Shown piece after piece: positions 36,148-39,845 of a stretch of 39,845 nt of DNA (positions are counted from its first letter, which is position 1; each line of letters begins with the position of its first letter). Source of the stretch: a virus. Under the pieces are notes generated by a model, which saw only the letters and a program-made list of their open reading frames with translations, was not told the DNA's origin and made no database searches. The stretch lies in IMG/VR virus record IMGVR_UViG_3300004463_000277, positions 1-39,845 of that record; one strand, written 5' to 3'. The position numbers and the translations under genes are program-made.

Positions 36148-36716
36148 GCTACTACCTAGAAGCAACGTTACTGGGCATGATTTTCCTGCACCCGGAGCAT
36201 TTCCCTGTGCTGGTATCTGCCTTGAACTTCACCGGGGGGGCGCACCGCAATATCTTTAAGGCCATGCTGGCGGTTCGCGAGCGCGGCGAGCCGGTGGAGA
36301 GGGTCACTGTAGCGCAAGAATTGATGATGCAGGGCAAGTTGGAAGCATCAGGCGGGGTTGCATACCTCGTCAAGCTGGAGCCCGCACTGCATCAGCGGTC
36401 AAAGCGCCCTGGCGTTGGCAAGTGCATTATTGAGGCTGATTGGTCCGTGAGGCTCTACAACTGCCTATCGAATAACGGGATGGGCTACACGCAAGACATC
36501 ATAGACATTCTGGATGTCGAGGAAATCCATCGCTGGCGGAACTTCGGGGTGCGTTGCTTCCGTGAGGTTGTCGAGGTGCTGCTTATGTATGGAGTTGATG
36601 CGCACACGCTCACCAATGCCCCTCTCTGGGTAAGCGCTAGCTCAAGTTTTCGGAAGCGTGTAAGTTGCGCCATTCCTGAATTAGCGCCCAAGATAAGCTC
36701 TGCTAATATAGGCTGA
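36144..36716 (+). CDS. DnaB N-terminal domain fused to RNA polymerase alpha-CTD-like domain
   Basis: ATG 36144 overlaps the preceding stop. Of 190 residues, about 3-80 match the replicative helicase N-terminal domain: EATLLGMIFLHPEHFPVLVS, GGAHRNIFKAMLAVRERGEP, VTVAQELMMQGKLEASGGVA and YLVKLE. Residues about 99-152 match the alpha-CTD: SVRLYNCLS aligns with E. coli TVRSANCLK, giving R103, N106 and C107 for R265, N268 and C269; RNFGVRCFREVVEVL aligns with PNLGKKSLTEIKDVL, giving G135, R137 and E141 for G296, K298 and E302. There is no helicase motor. It could bind DNA like alpha-CTD and primase or helicase like DnaB-N. The fusion is my inference. Confidence 0.65.
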   Translation: MSYYLEATLLGMIFLHPEHFPVLVSALNFTGGAHRNIFKAMLAVRERGEPVERVTVAQELMMQGKLEASGGVAYLVKLEPALHQRSKRPGVGKCIIEADWSVRLYNCLSNNGMGYTQDIIDILDVEEIHRWRNFGVRCFREVVEVLLMYGVDAHTLTNAPLWVSASSSFRKRVSCAIPELAPKISSANIG

Positions 36717-36721
36717 AATAG

Positions 36722-37114
36722 GTGTCAGTTCCCAAAGGAACACGCATCGGCGGCAGGCAGAAGGGCACGCCGAACAAGCGCACGCAGGAAGTGGCGGAAA
36801 TCCTCGCGCGCCTCGGCTGCGATCCGTTCACTGGGATGGCTACGATTGCCCTCAATCAGCTGCCCTGTGGCGTCTGCCGCGGCAAGGGGCGCACGAAGTA
36901 CAAGGTGGACGGGGAAGTGCACGAGCGCACCTGTGAAAGCTGCTACGGGACGCTGTTCGAGGCTTGCTCGCCGGAACTTCGCGGCAAGATGAACGCGGAA
37001 CTGGCGCAGTACATCGCCCCGAAGCGGAAGGCCATCGAGATGAGCGGGGAGCTCGGCACGCCGGATTTGGCGGCGATTCTGCGGGAGCGGTTCGCGCGGA
37101 GGGCTGATCATTGA
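36722..37114 (+). CDS. Terminase small subunit-like protein with zinc insert
   Basis: GTG 36722 gives 130 residues starting with KGTRIGGRQKGTPNKRTQEV, the basic head usual in TerS-like/DUF5681 proteins. A DnaJ-like cysteine insert follows (CGVCRGKGRTKYKV, then CESCYGT), and the C-terminus is helical (LRGKMNAELAQYIAPKRKAI). It lies two genes before TerL. TerS recognises phage DNA for packaging; the zinc insert is unusual. The TGA overlaps the next TTG. Confidence 0.65.
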   Translation: MSVPKGTRIGGRQKGTPNKRTQEVAEILARLGCDPFTGMATIALNQLPCGVCRGKGRTKYKVDGEVHERTCESCYGTLFEACSPELRGKMNAELAQYIAPKRKAIEMSGELGTPDLAAILRERFARRADH

Positions 37115-37305
37115 GTCGTCCTTGTCAGCAATGCGGGCGTCCAGCGACTTACCAGCGCCCGAAACAGCAGGGAAAGAGGGTTATGAGCGGCCATCGCACA
37201 AGGCTTGGCAGGGCTGATCATGACCTCTGCGGACGCTGCTGGAAGAAGCTGTTAACGAGCGTCGAGCGGCGTTCGGATAACGTGGCATCTGCGCGGTGGG
37301 CATGA
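37111..37305 (+). CDS. Small zinc-ribbon protein
   Basis: TTG 37111 overlaps the TerS stop. The 64-residue product has MSRPCQQCGRPATYQRPKQQ and DLCGRCWKKLL, two C-x2-C pairs about 37 residues apart, a zinc ribbon. It sits between TerS and TerL and overlaps TerL by four bases. Unknown role, perhaps packaging. Confidence 0.55.
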   Translation: MSRPCQQCGRPATYQRPKQQGKRVMSGHRTRLGRADHDLCGRCWKKLLTSVERRSDNVASARWA

Positions 37306-38795
37306 CCGCAACCGCCTCCGCTGAGCTTTGCCGAGAGATCGCCAAGTTCTACGATGACCCCTACGGCTACGTTGTCTCAGCGTTCCCCTGGGGAGAGCCG
37401 GGCACGGACCTGGCGAGCGCCACAGGCCCGGACACATGGCAAACGGCAGCGCTCAAGGAAATCGGCGAGCTTGTTAAATCGCGCGCCTTCGATGGCTCAA
37501 CTCCCGTTGCTCCGATCCGCTTCTGCCGGGCATCCGGGCACGATATTGGTAAGTCCACCTTCGCGGCCTGGATCGTCAACTGGATCAAGGACACGCGCCC
37601 GGATTCCATCGGCACGGTAACGGCCAACACCTTCAGCCAGCTTGAGACAAAAACCTGGGCGGCGATTCAGAAGTGGGCCAAGCTCGCGATTACGCGGGAC
37701 TGGTGGGAAATCACCAGCACCAAAATCTATTCGCGCCAGCCTGACAAGCAGGAAACATGGTTCGTGGCCTGCCAAAGCTCCAGCGAGGAGAACAGCGAGG
37801 CTTTTGCCGGCCAGCACTCACGGTTCTCAACAAGTTACTACGTGTTTGATGAAGCCTCCGCGATCCCGGATGAAATCTGGCGCGTTGCGGAAGGTGGCCT
37901 GACGGACGGCGAGCCGATGATCTTCGCATTCGGGAACCCAACGCGCAATACGGGGATGTTCTATGAAACTTGTTTTGGAAATCGAAGGCATCGATGGAAT
38001 CACGGATCAATCGATTCAAGAACTTCTGGAATTAGCAACAAAGACACTATCGAAGAATGGCTCCAGGATTACGGCGAAGATAGCGATTTCTTCAGAGTCC
38101 GAGTTAGAGGTCTACCGCCGAATGCAGCAGAGGACCAGCTTATCGGACGTGACCTCATCGAAGGGGCTCAAAAGCGAGTGGTGTCCGCGTTGCCAGATGA
38201 TCCCCTTATCGCGGGAGTCGATGTCCCGGACGGAGGAAGCGCGTGGTTTATCATCCGGTTCCGCCGTGGGCTTGACGGAAATCCTTGCACGCCGATTCGG
38301 ACTCCTGGCTCCCGCATCGACCGACAGCAAATGATCGCCAAGTGCGCGGAGGTCATGAGCGAGCAATCCCCCCAGAAGCGCGTGGCGGCGATGTTCGTTG
38401 ATTCGGCCTTCGGCGCTCCGATCGTGGAACGGCTGCACGTGCTGGGCTTTAACAACGTGATCGAGGTCAACTTCGGCTCGGTGAAGGTTCCCGATCAGCA
38501 CTATGCCAACATGCGGGCCTTTATGTGGGGCAAGCAGCTAAAGGACTGGCTCTCGCGCGGCTCCATCGATCCGAACGACCAGAAGCTCGCGGTGGACCTG
38601 CAAGGGCCGGGCTGGCACTTGAACAATCGCCAGCAGCTTGTTCTGGAATCGAAACAGGATATGGCAAAGCGGGGGATTCCGAGCCCGGATGATGGAGACG
38701 CGCTGGCGCTGACGTTCGCGCAGACTGTCGCGCCTCCGGTCAAGGCGCAGCCGGCCGCACAGTATCCAGTGGGAGGCAATTCATGGATGTCATGA
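37302..38795 (+). CDS. terL: Terminase large subunit
   Basis: ATG 37302 overlaps the previous TGA; GTG 37296 is an alternative. The 497-residue protein has the packaging ATPase (Walker A S-G-H-D-I-G-K84-S-T, Walker B YYVFD183E184, coupling motif FAFGNPTR) and an RNase-H-like nuclease (D307 in AGVDVPDGG, D367 in MFVDSAFG, D464/D466 in PDDGDALAL). It cuts concatemers and drives DNA into the portal. Order TerS-TerL-portal is typical of P22-like phages; headful packaging is likely but not shown. Confidence 0.95.
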   Translation: MTATASAELCREIAKFYDDPYGYVVSAFPWGEPGTDLASATGPDTWQTAALKEIGELVKSRAFDGSTPVAPIRFCRASGHDIGKSTFAAWIVNWIKDTRPDSIGTVTANTFSQLETKTWAAIQKWAKLAITRDWWEITSTKIYSRQPDKQETWFVACQSSSEENSEAFAGQHSRFSTSYYVFDEASAIPDEIWRVAEGGLTDGEPMIFAFGNPTRNTGMFYETCFGNRRHRWNHGSIDSRTSGISNKDTIEEWLQDYGEDSDFFRVRVRGLPPNAAEDQLIGRDLIEGAQKRVVSALPDDPLIAGVDVPDGGSAWFIIRFRRGLDGNPCTPIRTPGSRIDRQQMIAKCAEVMSEQSPQKRVAAMFVDSAFGAPIVERLHVLGFNNVIEVNFGSVKVPDQHYANMRAFMWGKQLKDWLSRGSIDPNDQKLAVDLQGPGWHLNNRQQLVLESKQDMAKRGIPSPDDGDALALTFAQTVAPPVKAQPAAQYPVGGNSWMS

Positions 38796-38980
38796 CGGTG
38801 TGCCCGCAAGGAGGCAAGCGGATTCATTACAGCGAGGGGATGGCCCGAGCGCAGCTGCGGTCGCTGCAAAAGCGAAAGCCAGAGTATAACGGGCGCGTGT
38901 ATCCCTGCGTGGCGTGCCGCGGCTTCCATGTTGGGAGATTGAAAGAGAAGGCGCACCGGAACAAGTATGCGAAACGGTAG
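38783..38980 (+). CDS. Small zinc-finger protein after TerL
   Basis: ATG 38783 overlaps the terL end by 13 bases (ATG 38792 is an alternative). The 65-residue product MTVCPQGGKRIHYSEG, then RVYPCVACRGFHVGRL, matches short phage proteins with 'C......Y.s...A...L......YrC..C..wHlg'. It probably binds zinc. Unknown role. Confidence 0.6.
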   Translation: MDVMTVCPQGGKRIHYSEGMARAQLRSLQKRKPEYNGRVYPCVACRGFHVGRLKEKAHRNKYAKR

Positions 38981-39118
38981 CGCCCCGAAACAAAAGCATG
39001 TAGTTTTGTTGTAACGGCGCTGCGTATGGTGTGCGGGGAGACCCCGCAACAGGGTTTTGCTTCGTTTCTCCCGCATGAAACAAAGCGCGCCGATGCTGTA
39101 ACGACTGCCGGGAGGCAG
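38979..39118. promoter_or_regulatory. Nested palindromes and hairpins before the zinc-ribbon genes
   Basis: AGCGCC (38979-38984) and GGCGCT (39016-39021) enclose AACAAAA (38989-38995) and TTTTGTT (39004-39010). Then TGCGGGG-AGA-CCCCGCA (39032-39048) forms a strong hairpin. GCTTCGTTTC (39059-39068) pairs GAAACAAAGC (39077-39086) with one mismatch, and CTGCC-GGGA-GGCAG (39105-39118) hides the SD of ATG 39127. This is the densest palindromic stretch of the window; it may be an operator/promoter, terminator, or packaging-linked site. Confidence 0.55.
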
Positions 39119-39126
39119 ACGAAACA

Positions 39127-39372
39127 ATGGTCGCGACCGAGGCCCGGTCACCGGACAGGCCGGGCGTTTTCATCCTCGCTTGCAGTAAGTGCACCAGGGA
39201 GCTAGAGCTTCACGGACGCGAGGACATTCTCTCCCTACGAATTGAGGCGGCAGGTTGGGTGCGTCACGGTGACGTGATGGTGTGCCAGCGCTGCCCCGCG
39301 CCCCGTGAGCAGGCCCACAACAAGGCTCGCGAGCGGGAGCGACGCGCACGTCGGATGGAACAGGCGCAATGA
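39127..39372 (+). CDS. Zinc-ribbon small protein
   Basis: ATG 39127; the SD gggagg is in a hairpin loop and stem. The 81-residue product has FILACSKCTRELELHGREDI and DVMVCQRCPAP, a C-x2-C...C-x2-C ribbon, and an Arg-rich helical tail (ARERERRARRMEQ). Related phage proteins are common. It overlaps the next gene at ATGA. Confidence 0.6.
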   Translation: MVATEARSPDRPGVFILACSKCTRELELHGREDILSLRIEAAGWVRHGDVMVCQRCPAPREQAHNKARERERRARRMEQAQ

Positions 39373-39575
39373 TGCTGACGTGCCCGGTTTGCAAGCGTTC
39401 TGTTGAAGCCCTGGAAGCGGTTCAATCGCGGCGCTCTATGGAAGAAGGGACGGTGATCCGAGAGTTGACGTTTGCGTTCCATTTCGAGCGCCAGGGCGGT
39501 CATGAATGCCGCGGGAGCCGTAAGCCCGTGGCCGATGCGGAGCAGATAGCGTTTCCGGGGGCCGATGGCAAGTAA
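39369..39575 (+). CDS. Cys-containing small protein
   Basis: ATG 39369 overlaps the previous TGA. The 68-residue product starts MMLTCPVCKRSVEALEAVQS, has FAFHFERQGGHECRGSRKP and ends FPGADGK. C-x2-C plus H/C later suggests a zinc knuckle. It overlaps the portal start by 12 bases. Confidence 0.55.
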   Translation: MMLTCPVCKRSVEALEAVQSRRSMEEGTVIRELTFAFHFERQGGHECRGSRKPVADAEQIAFPGADGK

Positions 39576-39845
39576 CGCAGCGTTCCTGGACGAAGCCCGC
39601 AAGCGTTACGCGTTCGGCTGTGATGCGGACCGCATCGACCGCACGGAAGCCGAGCACGATTACGTCTTTTCCAACTCCTCGGACGCCGACAAGCTGCAAT
39701 GGGACGACTTCCCGCGCCGGCAGAGGGAAAACAATCACCGGCCCGTGCTTCAGTGGAACCGCCTGCTTGCCTCCGCGCAACAGGTGATGAACGACGGCCG
39801 GCAGAACAAGCCCGCCATCAAGATTTCCGCCGCGGATGGAGGGGT
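39564..39845 (+). CDS. Portal protein, N-terminal fragment (partial)
   Basis: ATG 39564 opens a frame that runs off the window (94 residues seen). LDEARKRYAFGCDADRIDRT, DADKLQWDDFPRRQREN, RPVLQWNRLLASAQQVMNDG and RQNKPAIKISAAD match the start of P22-like portal proteins, where 'RP.L.iN.l...v..V.ndqRqN.P.i.v.p.d' is diagnostic. The portal forms the dodecameric DNA gate bound by TerL and the gp4-like ring. The rest should lie beyond the window and, if the genome is circular, precede base 1. Confidence 0.85.

Overview
The window is almost entirely phage. It looks like one continuous, near-complete genome of a temperate P22-like podovirus, cut within the portal gene: the window ends in the 5' part of the portal gene and opens in the virion/tail genes that would follow portal and coat. 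The attP site lies inside the window with phage genes on both sides, so the DNA reads as a circular or packaged phage form rather than an integrated prophage. The host is probably a Gram-negative bacterium of moderately high GC. Several phage proteins carry Sec signal peptides of the A-x-G/A before Q style and the lone leftward gene is a HARE-HTH-like protein; both fit Acidobacteriota, but that assignment is inference.

Layout. (1) 1-14892, late virion module, rightward: beta-helix and other virion proteins, two tandem P22 gp4-like adaptors, a signal-peptide fibre, a gp10-like stabilisation hub, a collar-like protein, a GNAT protein, three ejection-type proteins and two more signal-peptide appendage proteins. 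(2) 14889-17100, control region: a LuxR-type HTH protein, a small gene with an in-frame TGA, the only leftward gene (two HTH-like domains), and two promoters overlapped by palindromes. (3) 17115-24680, tightly overlapping early operon: HTH protein, many small ORFs, an HNH protein, SSB, NinB-like and ERF recombination proteins, a terminator followed by a structured RNA, DUF1064 nuclease, and a DUF1376 replication initiator with iteron-like repeats inside it. (4) 24682-27900, DUF5131/Gp37-Gp68 protein, tyrosine integrase, an attP core identical in layout to the 3' half of a tRNA-Val(GAC), and an HNH-AP2 endonuclease. (5) 27872-33780, accessory region of small, often Cys-rich genes built partly from repeated sequence cassettes. 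(6) 33839-36147, lysis region with a lysozyme-like protein and small membrane proteins. (7) 36144-39845, a DnaB-N domain joined to an RNA polymerase alpha-CTD-like domain, then TerS-like, zinc ribbon, TerL, zinc ribbons and portal.

The most notable points are the DnaB-N/alpha-CTD fusion (36144-36716), the dispersed cassettes that form gene ends and in-gene linkers (18.8-33.8 kb), a repeated leaderless promoter layout (TTGACA, 17 nt, -10, 6 nt, ATG), and Sec signal peptides on phage appendage proteins.
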